A stretch of DNA of 64,000 nt from Streptomyces indicus (GCF_900100315.1 NZ_FNFF01000013.1:164875-228874), one strand, 5' to 3'; shown: positions 1 through 9,623, numbered from the stretch's first letter. Notes: generated from the letters alone by a model not told the origin. Translations and numbers: made by a program.

Positions 1-581
1 TTGTGCGGGAAGTCGAGGATGCGCTGGTCGTTCGTGTACGCGTGGACCGTCGTCATCAGGCCCTTGACGATGCCGAAGTTCTCGTCGAGAACCTTGGCCA
101 TCGGCGCCACGCAGTTGGTGGTGCAGGAGGCGTTGGAGATGACGTGGTGGTTCGCGGCGTCGTACTTGTCCTCGTTGACGCCCATCACGATGGTGATGTC
201 CTCGTCCTTGGCCGGAGCCGAGATGAGGACCTTCTTCGCACCACCGGCGATGTGCTTGGCGGCGTCTTCCTTCTTCGTGAAGATGCCGGTCGACTCGATG
301 ACGATGTCGACGCCCAGGTCGCCCCACGGGATGTCGGCGGGGTTGCGCTCGGAGAGGACCTTGATGGTGTGGCCGTCGACGGTGATGGTGTCGGCGGTGT
401 GGGTGACCTCGGCCTTGAGGCGGCCCAGGATCGTGTCGTACTTCAGGAGGTGTGCGGTGGTCGCGGTGTCACCCAGGTCGTTGACCGCGACGACCTCGAT
501 GTCCGCGCCCTGCTCCAGAAGCGCCCGGAAGTAGTTGCGGCCGATACGACCAAAGCCATTGATGCCTACGCGGATCGTCAC
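1..581 (-). CDS. gap: Glyceraldehyde-3-phosphate dehydrogenase, type I (5' part only)
   Basis: Glycolytic enzyme that oxidises glyceraldehyde-3-phosphate to 1,3-bisphosphoglycerate with NAD in the cytosol. The N-terminal Rossmann fold starts VTIRVGINGFGRIGRNYF. The catalytic motif SNASCTTNC lies near residue 155, followed by TTVHAYTND. The GTG start at 581 has GAGGAG about 8 nt upstream and gives the usual N-terminus. Only about 193 codons are present because the gene runs off the window's left edge; the catalytic-domain remainder is outside. It is transcribed away from the carboxypeptidase gene behind it. Family assignment is certain; whether this is the main glycolytic copy cannot be judged from one window. 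Confidence 0.97.
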   Translation of the reverse strand, partial: MTIRVGINGFGRIGRNYFRALLEQGADIEVVAVNDLGDTATTAHLLKYDTILGRLKAEVTHTADTITVDGHTIKVLSERNPADIPWGDLGVDIVIESTGIFTKKEDAAKHIAGGAKKVLISAPAKDEDITIVMGVNEDKYDAANHHVISNASCTTNCVAPMAKVLDENFGIVKGLMTTVHAYTNDQRILDFPH

Positions 582-746
582 GAACCGATCTCCTCGTTGG
601 TACGCCGGACTGTCCGCCGGCGAGCTGTATGGGATGTCCCCGACCGCCTTCGACCCTACCTCTCCGGAGCCCTTCGGGTGACATCGAGCAGGTCCGTACG
701 AGTACGGATGTCCCGCACCGGTTCGCCGGAATAGAGCCGCAGGGAC

Positions 747-781
747 CTTGGGCCCGGCCACTGTCCGTGACCGGGCCCAAG
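747..781 (-). terminator. Hairpin behind the M14 carboxypeptidase gene
   Basis: A perfect 11-bp inverted repeat (CTTGGGCCCGG / CCGGGCCCAAG, 13-nt loop) sits 16 nt beyond the stop codon at 797. It lacks a U-tract on the minus strand, as is usual in Streptomyces. It is read as a transcription terminator insulating gap. Confidence 0.65.
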
Positions 782-796
782 ATTTTCAACAAACTG

Positions 797-3751
797 TCAA
801 CGCCTCAGTGCGGCAAGGGCCTTGCCCATGAGCGCGTTGCGTACCGCCTGGCCTGGGACGTGCTCCAGACCGAAGCCCACGAGCACGCTGTCACGCGTGG
901 TGACCGCCGCGTAGGGCTTGTAGAGCTCGCCGGTCCTGGACCAATCGCCCGTGATGTTGGGACTTCCGGCCGGTGGCGCTGACACGGCCCATACACCGAG
1001 GGAGGACTCGAAGCCCTCAGTCTCGGTGACATTGCCGCCGACCACCACCTGGGCGTTGTCCACAAAGGCGCCGCGCAGTCCGAACGAGGGGTCGGTGACA
1101 TTGCTGATCGACACCTCGAGCTTCTTGCCCGCGTACGCCGCGAGGTCGAAGGCCACCGGCTTCCAGCCGTCGGAGGCGCCCGTGAAGCTGTGCCACGCCC
1201 CGCTCGTGCCGCCGGCGGTGCAGGTGGTGCCGCTGCGGGTCAGATAGCTCGCCAGGAACGGGTGCTCCTTGAGGAAGAACCCGGCCCCGCACTCCTCGGG
1301 CACGGTCTGCGAGGTGTTCCCGTTCTTGTCGGCCAGCGTGGTCCAGTCGCTGCCGCCGGCCGTACGGGCTTCCAGCAGGACGTGGTCGTAGCCGGGCTCG
1401 ACGTTCCAGTTCATGACGAACCGCAGCTCGGGCACCTGGGCCGCGGTGACCCCGGTCAGGTCGATGGTCCGGGTGAGCCGCTGCCAGTCGCGGTCCGCGT
1501 GCACCGAGGAGGCCATGCCGGAGCCCTCGTACGGCGCGTACGGGTTGGCCACGCCGGGATACGCACCGGCCTGCGCGCTCTTGAACAGCGGGAACTCGTC
1601 CGCCGGCAGCGTGTCCGAGGTGACGGTGTAGCGGCCGGCGCTGTCGAGCGGGTTGCCTTCGGCCCCGGCGATCGGGGTGTCGACGCCGGCGAGGGCGCCG
1701 TCGCCGTCGAAGGTGGTGGCCCCGGGCGCCGCCAGACGCTCGTACGCCCCGAGGTAGTACTGCCCGAAGTCGTTGGAGTTCGCGCGTCCGATCCGGACGT
1801 TCCCGCCCGCGCGCTCACCGGCGACGATCACCTTGCCGCCCTCGTTCAGGTACGAGCGGAGGGCGAGGGTGGTGGGACCGCCGGGCGCCGGGTCGCCGGT
1901 GTAGTGCACGACCGTGCCGAAGTGCGCGAGGACGGCCAGCGGGTGCGGGGCGCCCTGCGTGGCCACGTCCCAGACGACGGCGCTGCGGCCGTTGGCCTTG
2001 AGCGCGTCCACGTACTTCTGCGCGTGCTTCTGCGCGGCGCCTTCCTCGGCGAGGACGAGCGTGGAGGCACGGGGCCGCTCGGCCACGGTGTACGTGAAGT
2101 GCTCGCTGGAGACGCGCTGGCCCTTCTTCGTCCGTCCCGTGTACCAGACCTCGACCTTGTCGCCCGGTTCCGCGTCCTCGATCTCGGCGCGGTACTCGTC
2201 GAAGTAGTGGTTGTCCTCGCCGCCGAAGCGTTCGCCGCCGCGCCAGGACTCCAGGTCCTCATCGTGCGTACGGCCGCCGTTGACGCGGTAGTTGAGCTCC
2301 TTGTCGCGCACCGACTTGCGGACGGTGACACGGACTTCCTGGTCCTCGCCGCGTGCGTACGAGGTGGCGAACGGGTCGACCGTGAAGTCCGGCGCCTCGA
2401 TGCCCACCGGCGAGGAGGGCTGGTCGGGGTGCATCGCGGTCTCGGCCACGGCGAGCGCGAACGGGATGTTCTTGGCGAACTCGTCCTGGATCAGCTTCTC
2501 GTCGTCCGGGAAGGTGAAGACCGACTCGCAGTCCTCGGAGTTCCAGGGGTCGTTCGGGTCCAGCTCGGAGATGGTCTGGCAGGTGGACATCTCCGGCGTG
2601 AACATCGCGATGCCGTTGACGTTGCCTGCGTGGCCGTCGGCCTCGCCGTTGGTGGTGTACAGCTCGGAGGAGAGCTGCGGGCGGTAGCCGGGCACCGCGG
2701 GGTTCTCCGGCGTACCGGCAAGTGCCTTGTAGAGCACGTCGTCCGGGGTCGGCGTGGCGACCTGCCAGCCGACTCCGTAGAGGATCAGCTCGGCGGCGGA
2801 GTGGTAGTTGATGCCGTACGTGAAGCCGATCCGCTTCTGGAAGCGGTCGATGGCGACCGTCTCGGGCTCCGAGTTGGGACCGGAGCCGCGGTAGGTCTCG
2901 CTGGAGACGTCGGGGGACGAACCCTCGTTGTCGTAGCCCCACTTGTAGGCGAAGTTGCGGTTGAGGTCGACGCCGTCGGCGGCGGTGTGCTTGCCGTCCT
3001 TGTCGTTGTCCCGCATGTTCTTGCGCCACTGCCGGTCGCCGTCGGCGGCGTGCGTGTAGTCGTAGCCGTCCGGGTTGGCGGAGAGGACGAACCACAGCTC
3101 GGTGTTGTCGACGATCTTGGTGATCCTCGGGTCCTTGCCGTAGTTGTCGAGATAGTGGTGCATGAGGCGGCGGGTCATCTCGGGGGTGATCCACTCGCGC
3201 GCGTGCTGGTTGGACAGGTAGAGCGTGGAGGGCTTGGCGCCGTCGCGGACCTTGTCGGCACCCTTGCTGATCTTGATCGCGAGGATGTCCTGGCCCTTGA
3301 CGCTCTTCCCGATCGAGACGACCTTCGTCAGGCTGTCGTGCGCCTGACCGGTCTTGACGATCTCCTCCTTGAGCCCGCCCTTGCCGCTGTACGGGCGGAA
3401 CACCCCGTCCCCCGCGGCCTCGAGCTTCTTCAGGGCCTGGGCCGAGACCTTGTGCTCCTTCATCTCGATGCCCTGCTCGCGGAGCTGCCCGGCCTGCTGG
3501 TCGGTCAGATAGAGCTCGACGCTCGCGGTGCCCTTCTGCGGCGCCTGCTCGGCCAGTTCGTGCCCGTCCTGACCGGCCTGGAGAAGGAGCGGCACCTGCT
3601 CCTTGGTGACTTCGGCGCGGAACACCTTCACGGCGTCCGCTGCGGCGGGGTCGTCGGCCGCGGGCCCCTTGGCCTGGGCCAGTGGCGCGGCGAGTAATCC
3701 GCCCGCCAGGAGTGCGGCGGCGGTGAGCACCGCGTTCGCTCTTCGTCTCAT
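797..3751 (-). CDS. Secreted M14-family zinc carboxypeptidase
   Basis: Predicted extracellular metallocarboxypeptidase of 984 aa. A Sec-type signal peptide (MRRRANAVLTAAALL, cleavage near ALAQA) precedes a propeptide-like stretch and the M14 domain at about residues 130-430. The zinc ligands are visible as His183 and Glu186 (NQHAREW) and His317 (INYHSAA). A DLNRNF substrate-binding motif lies at 262-267 and the catalytic Glu387 in FTPEMS. The remaining ~500 residues resemble the beta-sandwich and immune-inhibitor-A-type C-terminal part seen in related secreted Streptomyces peptidases (inference). The ATG at 3751 is preferred because AAGGGGGG lies just upstream and the signal peptide begins there; an in-frame ATG 17 codons earlier has no such site. 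Confidence 0.9.
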   Translation of the reverse strand: MRRRANAVLTAAALLAGGLLAAPLAQAKGPAADDPAAADAVKVFRAEVTKEQVPLLLQAGQDGHELAEQAPQKGTASVELYLTDQQAGQLREQGIEMKEHKVSAQALKKLEAAGDGVFRPYSGKGGLKEEIVKTGQAHDSLTKVVSIGKSVKGQDILAIKISKGADKVRDGAKPSTLYLSNQHAREWITPEMTRRLMHHYLDNYGKDPRITKIVDNTELWFVLSANPDGYDYTHAADGDRQWRKNMRDNDKDGKHTAADGVDLNRNFAYKWGYDNEGSSPDVSSETYRGSGPNSEPETVAIDRFQKRIGFTYGINYHSAAELILYGVGWQVATPTPDDVLYKALAGTPENPAVPGYRPQLSSELYTTNGEADGHAGNVNGIAMFTPEMSTCQTISELDPNDPWNSEDCESVFTFPDDEKLIQDEFAKNIPFALAVAETAMHPDQPSSPVGIEAPDFTVDPFATSYARGEDQEVRVTVRKSVRDKELNYRVNGGRTHDEDLESWRGGERFGGEDNHYFDEYRAEIEDAEPGDKVEVWYTGRTKKGQRVSSEHFTYTVAERPRASTLVLAEEGAAQKHAQKYVDALKANGRSAVVWDVATQGAPHPLAVLAHFGTVVHYTGDPAPGGPTTLALRSYLNEGGKVIVAGERAGGNVRIGRANSNDFGQYYLGAYERLAAPGATTFDGDGALAGVDTPIAGAEGNPLDSAGRYTVTSDTLPADEFPLFKSAQAGAYPGVANPYAPYEGSGMASSVHADRDWQRLTRTIDLTGVTAAQVPELRFVMNWNVEPGYDHVLLEARTAGGSDWTTLADKNGNTSQTVPEECGAGFFLKEHPFLASYLTRSGTTCTAGGTSGAWHSFTGASDGWKPVAFDLAAYAGKKLEVSISNVTDPSFGLRGAFVDNAQVVVGGNVTETEGFESSLGVWAVSAPPAGSPNITGDWSRTGELYKPYAAVTTRDSVLVGFGLEHVPGQAVRNALMGKALAALRR

Positions 3752-3840
3752 GAGCCCCCCTTGCGGTTGTCCGGCACATTTGTGCGCGGATGCCAGGCTC
3801 ATGACACTCCATGATCATGTCAATACGGCGGTACGAAGGA

Positions 3841-3870
3841 GGGGTGCGAGGGACTCGGCCCTCGCACCCC
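3841..3870 (-). terminator. Terminator hairpin after whiA
   Basis: Perfect 12-bp stem, GGGGTGCGAGGG paired with CCCTCGCACCCC around a 6-nt loop. It lies 28 nt past the whiA stop and before the carboxypeptidase gene's upstream region. It is the likely end of the rapZ-yvcK-whiA transcript. Confidence 0.75.
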
Positions 3871-3897
3871 TGTGCCCTGCGTGTGTCCTACGGGACC

Positions 3898-4887
3898 TCA
3901 GCCCGCCAGGTTGTCCGCCATCTCCTCGGTGAGGTTGGACTCCGTGCCCGGGATGCCCAGGTCCTGGGCCCGCTTGTCGGCCATCGCGAGCAGGCGGCGG
4001 ATGCGGCCCGCGACCGCGTCCTTCGTCAGCGGCGGGTCGGCGAGCGCGCCCAGCTCCTCCAGGGAGGCCTGCTTGTGCTCCATGCGCAGCCGGCCGGCCG
4101 CGGCGAGGTGCTCGGGCACCTCGTCCTGGAGGATCTCCAGGGCCCGCTGCACGCGCGCACCGGCCGCGACCGCGGCACGGGCCGAGCGGCGCAGGTTGGC
4201 GTCGTCGAAGTTGGCGAGGCGGTTGGCGGTGGCGCGGACCTCGCGGCGCATCCGCCGCTCCTCCCAGGCCAGCACCGACTCGTGCGCACCCAGGCGCGTC
4301 AACAGCGCGCCGATCGCGTCACCGTCACGGACGACCACGCGGTCCACGCCGCGCACCTCGCGGGCCTTCGCCGCGATCGAGAGGCGACGGGCCGCGCCGA
4401 CGAGGGCGAGGGCCGCCTCCGGGCCGGGGCAGGTCACCTCGAGGGACGAGGAGCGGCCCGGCTCGGTGAGCGAGCCGTGCGCGAGGAACGCCCCGCGCCA
4501 CGCGGCCTCGGCGTCACAGGTCGCGCCCGAGACCACCTGCGGCGGCAGGCCGCGGATGGGCCGGCCGCGGCCGTCGACCAGGCCGGTCTGGCGCGCCAGC
4601 TGGTCGCCGCCCGCGACGACCCGTACGACATAACGCGAACCGCGGCGCAGACCGCCCGCGGCCATCACCATCAGCTCCGAGCTGTGCCCGAAGATCTCCA
4701 GGATGTCCTTCTTGAGCCGGCGCGCGGCCATCGCCGTGTCCAGCTCCGCCTCGATCACAATGCGGCCGCTCACCAGGTGCAGCCCGCCGGCGAACCGAAG
4801 AATCGCCGAGACCTCTGCCTTCCTGCAGCAGGTCCGGGTGACGGGAAGCCGGGAGATTTCGTCCTTCACCGCTGCCGTCATCGCCAT
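3898..4887 (-). CDS. whiA: Sporulation transcription factor WhiA
   Basis: DNA-binding protein of 329 aa that, in Streptomyces, acts with WhiB to start sporulation septation in aerial hyphae. The N-terminus (MTAAVKDEISRLP, then CCRKAEVSAILRFAGG) is the homing-endonuclease-derived LAGLIDADG-like fold. The last ~80 residues hold a helix-turn-helix (SLEELGALADPPLTKDAVAGR). The length matches the family. The start at 4887 has AAGGA at normal distance; a second ATG two codons later is also possible. It overlaps the 3' end of yvcK by 10 bp, so it is probably translationally coupled in the rapZ-yvcK-whiA operon found across Gram-positives. Confidence 0.96.
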   Translation of the reverse strand: MAMTAAVKDEISRLPVTRTCCRKAEVSAILRFAGGLHLVSGRIVIEAELDTAMAARRLKKDILEIFGHSSELMVMAAGGLRRGSRYVVRVVAGGDQLARQTGLVDGRGRPIRGLPPQVVSGATCDAEAAWRGAFLAHGSLTEPGRSSSLEVTCPGPEAALALVGAARRLSIAAKAREVRGVDRVVVRDGDAIGALLTRLGAHESVLAWEERRMRREVRATANRLANFDDANLRRSARAAVAAGARVQRALEILQDEVPEHLAAAGRLRMEHKQASLEELGALADPPLTKDAVAGRIRRLLAMADKRAQDLGIPGTESNLTEEMADNLAG

Positions 4888-5894
4888 GGGCCGATCCTTC
4901 CATGCATCCGAAAAATACGGTCGTACGCGGCGGCCAACAGCACCGGATCGTGCTTGGCGGAGCTGTCGGGCGACGCGACCGGCGCCAGCTCGACCTCGGC
5001 ACCCAGACGCTTGGCAGCGTCGTTGAGAGACTCCGGGTCGGGCACGGCGGCCTGGTCGGCCAGCACCACGTCCAGGGCGAGTTTAGGGGCGTGTCGGGCC
5101 AAAACCTCCAAATGACGCTGCGGGGAGAAGCCTTCGGTTTCACCGGGTTGCGGCGCGAGGTTCAGCGAGAGGACACGCCGGGCCTTGGTCTCGACGAGTG
5201 CGTCGAGCAGGTCGGGTACGAGGAGATGCGGGATCACGGAGGAGAACCAGGAGCCCGGTCCGAGCACCACCCAGTCCGCGTCGAGCACCGCGGCGACCGC
5301 CTCGGGGACGGCCGGCGGGTCGTGCGGGACCAGGTGCACGGACTGCACCTCGCCCGGCGTCAGCGCGACCGTGGCCTGTCCCCGTACGAGATCGACATCG
5401 TCCGGACGTTCGACCTCGTGGCCCTTCACCAGGGCCTGGAGCTCCAGGGGCACGGCGGACATCGGCAGGACGCGGCCGTGGGCGCCGAGCAGCTTGCCGA
5501 CCAGGTCGAGGGCCTGGACGTGGTCGCCCAGCTGTTCCCACAGGGCGACGATCAGCAGGTTGCCCACGGCGTGGTCGTGCAGCTCGCCCTGGGACTGGAA
5601 GCGGTGCTGGATGACACGGGACCAGGTCTGGCCCCAGTCGTCGTCGCCGCACAGGGCCGCGAGCGCCTTGCGCAGATCGCCGGGGGGCAGCACGCCGAGC
5701 TCGTCGCGCAGCCGGCCGCTGGAGCCGCCGTCGTCGGCGACGGTGACCACGGCGGTGAGGTCACCGGTGATCCGGCGCAGGGCGGCCAGCGAGGCGGACA
5801 GGCCCATGCCGCCGCCGAGCGCCACGACCTTGGGCTGGGCGCCCCGCTTGCGGCTCAGCCGGTTCAGACGCCCCAGGCGGGGAGTCGGCCTCAC
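4878..5894 (-). CDS. yvcK: YvcK-type (CofD-like) UDP-sugar-binding protein
   Basis: Cytosolic protein of 338 aa of the gluconeogenesis-factor family. Members bind UDP-GlcNAc and influence cell-wall and central carbon metabolism. The glycine-rich N-terminal loop GGGMGLSASLAALR, the motif DDGGSSGRLRDELG and the central GNLLIVALWEQ-type segment identify it. The short Arg-rich leader before the fold is normal for Streptomyces. Its start overlaps the rapZ stop by 4 bp and its end overlaps whiA by 10 bp, so all three are almost certainly one transcript. Confidence 0.93.
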   Translation of the reverse strand: MRPTPRLGRLNRLSRKRGAQPKVVALGGGMGLSASLAALRRITGDLTAVVTVADDGGSSGRLRDELGVLPPGDLRKALAALCGDDDWGQTWSRVIQHRFQSQGELHDHAVGNLLIVALWEQLGDHVQALDLVGKLLGAHGRVLPMSAVPLELQALVKGHEVERPDDVDLVRGQATVALTPGEVQSVHLVPHDPPAVPEAVAAVLDADWVVLGPGSWFSSVIPHLLVPDLLDALVETKARRVLSLNLAPQPGETEGFSPQRHLEVLARHAPKLALDVVLADQAAVPDPESLNDAAKRLGAEVELAPVASPDSSAKHDPVLLAAAYDRIFRMHGRIGPWR

Positions 5895-6832
5895 TCTCGC
5901 CCCATGTCCCGGTGGACGACGACGGTCTCCACACCCTCGGCCGCCAGGCGCGCGGCCAGCTTCTCGGACATCGCGACGGAGCGGTGCTTGCCGCCGGTGC
6001 AGCCGACCGCGATGGTCACGTAGCGCTTGCCCTCGCGGCGGTAGCCCGCCGCGATCAGCTGGAGCAGCTCGGCGTAGCGGTCGAGGAACTCCTTGGCGCC
6101 GGGCTGGTTGAACACATAGCCCGACACCTCCTCGTTGAGGCCGGTGAAGGGGCGCAGCTCCGGGACCCAGTGCGGGTTGGGCAGGAAGCGGCAGTCCACG
6201 ACCAGGTCGGCGTCGACGGGCAGGCCGTACTTGTAGCCGAAGGACATGACGGTGGCGCGCAGCTCCGGCTCGTCGTCGCCGGCGAACTGGGCGTCCATCT
6301 TGGCGCGCAGCTCGTGCACATTGAGGCTGGAGGTGTCGATCACCAGGTCCGCGTCGCCGCGCAGCTCGCGCAGCAGCTCGCGCTCGGCGGCGATGCCGTC
6401 CACGATCCGGCCGTCGCCCTGGAGCGGGTGCGGGCGGCGCACGGACTCGAAGCGGCGCACCAGGGCCTCGTCGGAGGACTCAAGGAAGACGATGCGGCGC
6501 GTGACCTGCTTCGCCTCCAGGTCCGCGAGGGACTGGCGGAGGTTGTCGAAGAAGCGCCGGCCGCGCACGTCGACGACGACGGCGATCCGCGCGACATTGC
6601 CCTGCGAGCGGGCGCCGAGCTCCACCATGGTGGGGATCAGGGCGGGCGGCAGGTTGTCGACCACGAACCAGCCGAGGTCCTCCAGACACTTGGCCGCGGT
6701 GGAGCGGCCCGCGCCCGACATGCCCGAGATGATCACCAGCTCGGGGATGGCCGCCTCGGCTGCCTCTCCGGCTTCGATCGTGGTGCCCGTGTTGCCCGTA
6801 CTCACCTGTGCTCCATCGTCGTGCTCGGTCAT
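5891..6832 (-). CDS. rapZ: RapZ-family RNase adapter / nucleotide-binding protein
   Basis: P-loop protein of 313 aa homologous to RapZ/YvcJ. In enterobacteria RapZ targets a small RNA to RNase E in amino-sugar control; the actinobacterial role is not settled. A Walker A variant GMSGAGRST is visible near residue 40 with Arg in place of the usual Lys. The C-terminal domain carries the GCTGGKHRSVAMSEKLA signature. The first ~30 residues are a low-complexity Glu/Ala extension. It is the first gene of the overlapping rapZ-yvcK-whiA set and starts 46 bp after the uvrC stop. Confidence 0.93.
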   Translation of the reverse strand: MTEHDDGAQVSTGNTGTTIEAGEAAEAAIPELVIISGMSGAGRSTAAKCLEDLGWFVVDNLPPALIPTMVELGARSQGNVARIAVVVDVRGRRFFDNLRQSLADLEAKQVTRRIVFLESSDEALVRRFESVRRPHPLQGDGRIVDGIAAERELLRELRGDADLVIDTSSLNVHELRAKMDAQFAGDDEPELRATVMSFGYKYGLPVDADLVVDCRFLPNPHWVPELRPFTGLNEEVSGYVFNQPGAKEFLDRYAELLQLIAAGYRREGKRYVTIAVGCTGGKHRSVAMSEKLAARLAAEGVETVVVHRDMGRE

Positions 6833-6878
6833 CTGTCCTGCCCCCGTCGGTCGTTTTTCCGGCCCGTGGTGCGCCGTC

Positions 6879-8846
6879 TCATTCCATGATCTCTCCGGTC
6901 GCGGTGTTCACCGCGGGCGCGGCGGGCTCCGCCTGGGCGAAGGCCGCCACGATGGTCTCGGCGGTCTTGCGGCCTATGCCGGGAACTTCACAGATCTGGT
7001 CAATTGTGGCGGACCGCAGCCGCTTCACCGAACCGAAGTGCTTGATGAGCGCCTGCTTACGCGTCTCACCCAGGCCCGGCACGGCGTCGAGCGGGCTGGA
7101 GCGGATCTTCTTGTTGCGCTTGCTGCGCTGGTACCGGATCGCGAAACGGTGCGCCTCGTCCCGTACCCGCTGGAGAAGATAGAGCCCTTCGCTGGAGCGC
7201 GGGAGGACCACCGGGTCGTCCTCGTCCGGCAGCCAGACCTCCTCCAGGCGCTTGGCCAGGCCGCAGACGGCGACATCGTCGATGCCCAGCTCGTCCATGG
7301 CCCGCTTGGCGGCGGCGACCTGCGGCTGTCCGCCGTCGACCACGACGAGCTGCGGCGGGTACGCGAACTTCTTGGGGCGGCCGTCCTCCTCGGTGAGCTC
7401 CGCGGGGGCGGCGCCGCTCTCGTCGGGCGCCCACTCCCCCGTGCGCTCCTTCTCGGCGAGGTAGCGCTTGAAGCGGCGGGTGATCACCTCGTGCATCGAG
7501 CGGACGTCGTCCTGGCCCTCGAAGCCCTTGATCTGGAAGCGCCGGTACTCGCTCTTGCGCGCGAGCCCGTCCTCGAAGACCACCATCGAGGCCACGACGT
7601 CCTCGCCCTGCAGATGGGAGATGTCGAAGCACTCGATACGGAGCGGGGCGCTGTCGAGGTCGAGGGCGGCGGCGATCTCCTCAAGCGCCCGGGAGCGGGT
7701 GGTCAGATCGGAGGCGCGCTTGGTCTTGTGCAGGACGAGGGACTGCTGGGCATTGCGCTGCACGGTCTCCATGAGGGCGCGCTTGTCGCCGCGCTGCGGG
7801 ATGCGCAGCGAGACATTGGCCCCGCGCTTCCCGGTCAGCCAGGCCGTCACGGCCGCCGTGTCCTCGGGCAGGGCCGGGACCAGCACCTCCTTCGGCACGG
7901 CGTCGCCGCTCTCCTCGCCGTACAGCTGCTGGAGCGCGTGCTCGACGAGGTCCGCGCTGGTGACGGCCTCCACCTTGTCGGTGACCCAGCCGCGCTGGCC
8001 GCGCACGCGTCCGCCGCGTACGTGGAAGATCTGCACGGCGGCTTCCAGCTCGTCCTCGGCCAGGGCGATGAGGTCGGCGTCGGTGGCGTCGGCGAGGACG
8101 ACCGCGCTCTTCTCCATCGCGCGGCGCAGGGCCTCGATGTCGTCGCGCAGGCGCGCCGCCCGCTCGTACTCCATCTCCTCGGCCGCCTGCTGCATGTCCT
8201 TCTCCAGGCGGCGGATGTACGCGCCCGTGCGGCCGGCCATGAAGTCGCAGAAGTCCTCGGCCAGTTCGCGATGGTCCTCGGCGTCGACGCGGCCGACGCA
8301 GGGGGCCGAGCACTTGCCGATGTAGCCGAGGAGGCAGGGGCGGCCGGTGCGGGCCGCATTCTTGAAGACCCCCGCCGAGCAGGTGCGGACGGGGAAGACC
8401 CGCAGCATCAGGTCGACCGTCTCGCGGATGGCCCAGGCGTGCGCGTACGGGCCGAAGTAGCGCACGCCCTTCTTCTTGGCGCCGCGCATGACCTGGACCC
8501 GCGGGAACTCCTCGTCGAGCGTGACCGCGAGATACGGGTAGCTCTTGTCGTCGCGGTACTTGACGTTGAACCGCGGGTCGAACTCCTTGATCCAGCTGTA
8601 CTCCAGCTGGAGCGCCTCGACCTCGGTGGCCACGACGGTCCACTCGACGGAGGCGGCGGTGGTCACCATCGAGGCCGTCCGCGGGTGCAGGCTCACGAGG
8701 GGCTGGAAGTAGTTGGCGAGGCGCTGGCGCAGCGACTTCGCCTTGCCGACGTAGATCACCCGGCGGTGCTCGTCGCGGAACTTGTAGACCCCCGGCGAGT
8801 CGGGGATCTGTCCCGGCTTGGGGCGGTAGCTGGAGGGGTCGGCCAT
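6879..8846 (-). CDS. uvrC: Excinuclease ABC subunit C
   Basis: Subunit of 655 aa that makes both incisions in nucleotide excision repair after UvrA and UvrB mark the lesion. It has an N-terminal GIY-YIG nuclease (DSPGVYKF then VIYVGKAKSLRQRL), a Cys-rich segment, a UVR domain for UvrB contact (MEYERAARLRDDIEALR), an RNase-H-like C-terminal nuclease (IECFDISHLQGED) and tandem helix-hairpin-helix motifs near the end. The ATG at 8846 is chosen over one 23 codons upstream for two reasons. Conservation begins there. A DNA-damage-type promoter ends only 7 nt before it, so the upstream ATG would lie outside the transcript. Confidence 0.97.
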   Translation of the reverse strand: MADPSSYRPKPGQIPDSPGVYKFRDEHRRVIYVGKAKSLRQRLANYFQPLVSLHPRTASMVTTAASVEWTVVATEVEALQLEYSWIKEFDPRFNVKYRDDKSYPYLAVTLDEEFPRVQVMRGAKKKGVRYFGPYAHAWAIRETVDLMLRVFPVRTCSAGVFKNAARTGRPCLLGYIGKCSAPCVGRVDAEDHRELAEDFCDFMAGRTGAYIRRLEKDMQQAAEEMEYERAARLRDDIEALRRAMEKSAVVLADATDADLIALAEDELEAAVQIFHVRGGRVRGQRGWVTDKVEAVTSADLVEHALQQLYGEESGDAVPKEVLVPALPEDTAAVTAWLTGKRGANVSLRIPQRGDKRALMETVQRNAQQSLVLHKTKRASDLTTRSRALEEIAAALDLDSAPLRIECFDISHLQGEDVVASMVVFEDGLARKSEYRRFQIKGFEGQDDVRSMHEVITRRFKRYLAEKERTGEWAPDESGAAPAELTEEDGRPKKFAYPPQLVVVDGGQPQVAAAKRAMDELGIDDVAVCGLAKRLEEVWLPDEDDPVVLPRSSEGLYLLQRVRDEAHRFAIRYQRSKRNKKIRSSPLDAVPGLGETRKQALIKHFGSVKRLRSATIDQICEVPGIGRKTAETIVAAFAQAEPAAPAVNTATGEIME

Positions 8847-8853
8847 GGGATCC

Positions 8854-8876
8854 ACCCTACTGGCGGCCACCGACAG
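8854..8876 (-). promoter_or_regulatory. PafBC-type promoter of uvrC
   Basis: CTGTCGGTG, 8 nt, then TAGGGT: one mismatch to the actinobacterial DNA-damage consensus TTGTCRGTG-N8-TANNNT. The -10 element ends 7 nt before the uvrC ATG, predicting a leaderless or near-leaderless mRNA. Confidence 0.75.
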
Positions 8877-8951
8877 CCCGGGCCGTGATCGCGGCCATGG
8901 ACCGTGCCTGGCCACAGGTGGTCCGGCGGCGGGTCCGGCGGCCGGCCGGGG

Positions 8952-9623
8952 CTAGCGGGATTCCAGGAACGTGAGGACCGCGAGGACCCTGCGGTGGTCG
9001 TCCGTGGCCTCGGGGAGGCGGAGCTTGCTCATGATCGAGCGGACGTGCTTCTCGACCGTGCCCTCCGTGACCCAAAGGCGCCGCCCGATACCGGCGTTGG
9101 ACCGCCCCTCGGCCATCAGCTCGAGCACCTCGCGTTCGCGGCTGCTCAGGAGCGCCAGCGGATCGTCGCGGCGCTGGGCGGCGACCAGCTCCTGCACCAG
9201 GGAGGGGTCGACGACCGAGCCTCCCTTGGAGATCCGGTCGAGGGTCTCCAGGAACTCGTCCACGTCCGTGATCCGGCTCTTGAGGAGATAGCCGATGCGC
9301 TGTCCGCCGGCGAGCAGCGCGAGGGCGTCCTCGACCTCCACGTACGCGGAGAGCACGAGGATGCCGGTGAGCGGGAACTTCTCGCGGATCACCGAGGCGG
9401 CTCTGAGGCCCTCCGTCGAGTGCTCGGGCGGCATCCTGATGTCGACCACCGCGAGCTCGGGCCGGTGCTCGTCCACGAGGGCGAGCAGCGCCTCGCCGTC
9501 GCCGGCCTGGCCCACGACCGCGTATCCCACCCGTTCGCACAGGCTCGCGAGGCCCTCGCGGAGCAGGACGTCGTCGTCGGCGAGGACGATCCGCCCCCTC
9601 GGTGCGTGCGGTGCCGTTCCCAT
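8952..9623 (-). CDS. NarL/LuxR-family response regulator
   Basis: Response regulator of 223 aa. The receiver domain begins RIVLADDDVLLREGL, with the phospho-acceptor Asp in VVDIRMPP and the conserved Lys in YLLKSR. The C-terminal LuxR-type helix-turn-helix begins LLSSREREVLELMAEG and includes the recognition region TEGTVEKHVRSI. The ATG at 9623 has GGAGGGA upstream. It lies downstream of, and on the same strand as, a large HisKA_3 sensor kinase and is its probable partner, although 561 bp separate them. A perfect 20-bp palindrome at 9703-9722 lies in its upstream region and suggests autoregulation (inference). Confidence 0.92.
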   Translation of the reverse strand: MGTAPHAPRGRIVLADDDVLLREGLASLCERVGYAVVGQAGDGEALLALVDEHRPELAVVDIRMPPEHSTEGLRAASVIREKFPLTGILVLSAYVEVEDALALLAGGQRIGYLLKSRITDVDEFLETLDRISKGGSVVDPSLVQELVAAQRRDDPLALLSSREREVLELMAEGRSNAGIGRRLWVTEGTVEKHVRSIMSKLRLPEATDDHRRVLAVLTFLESR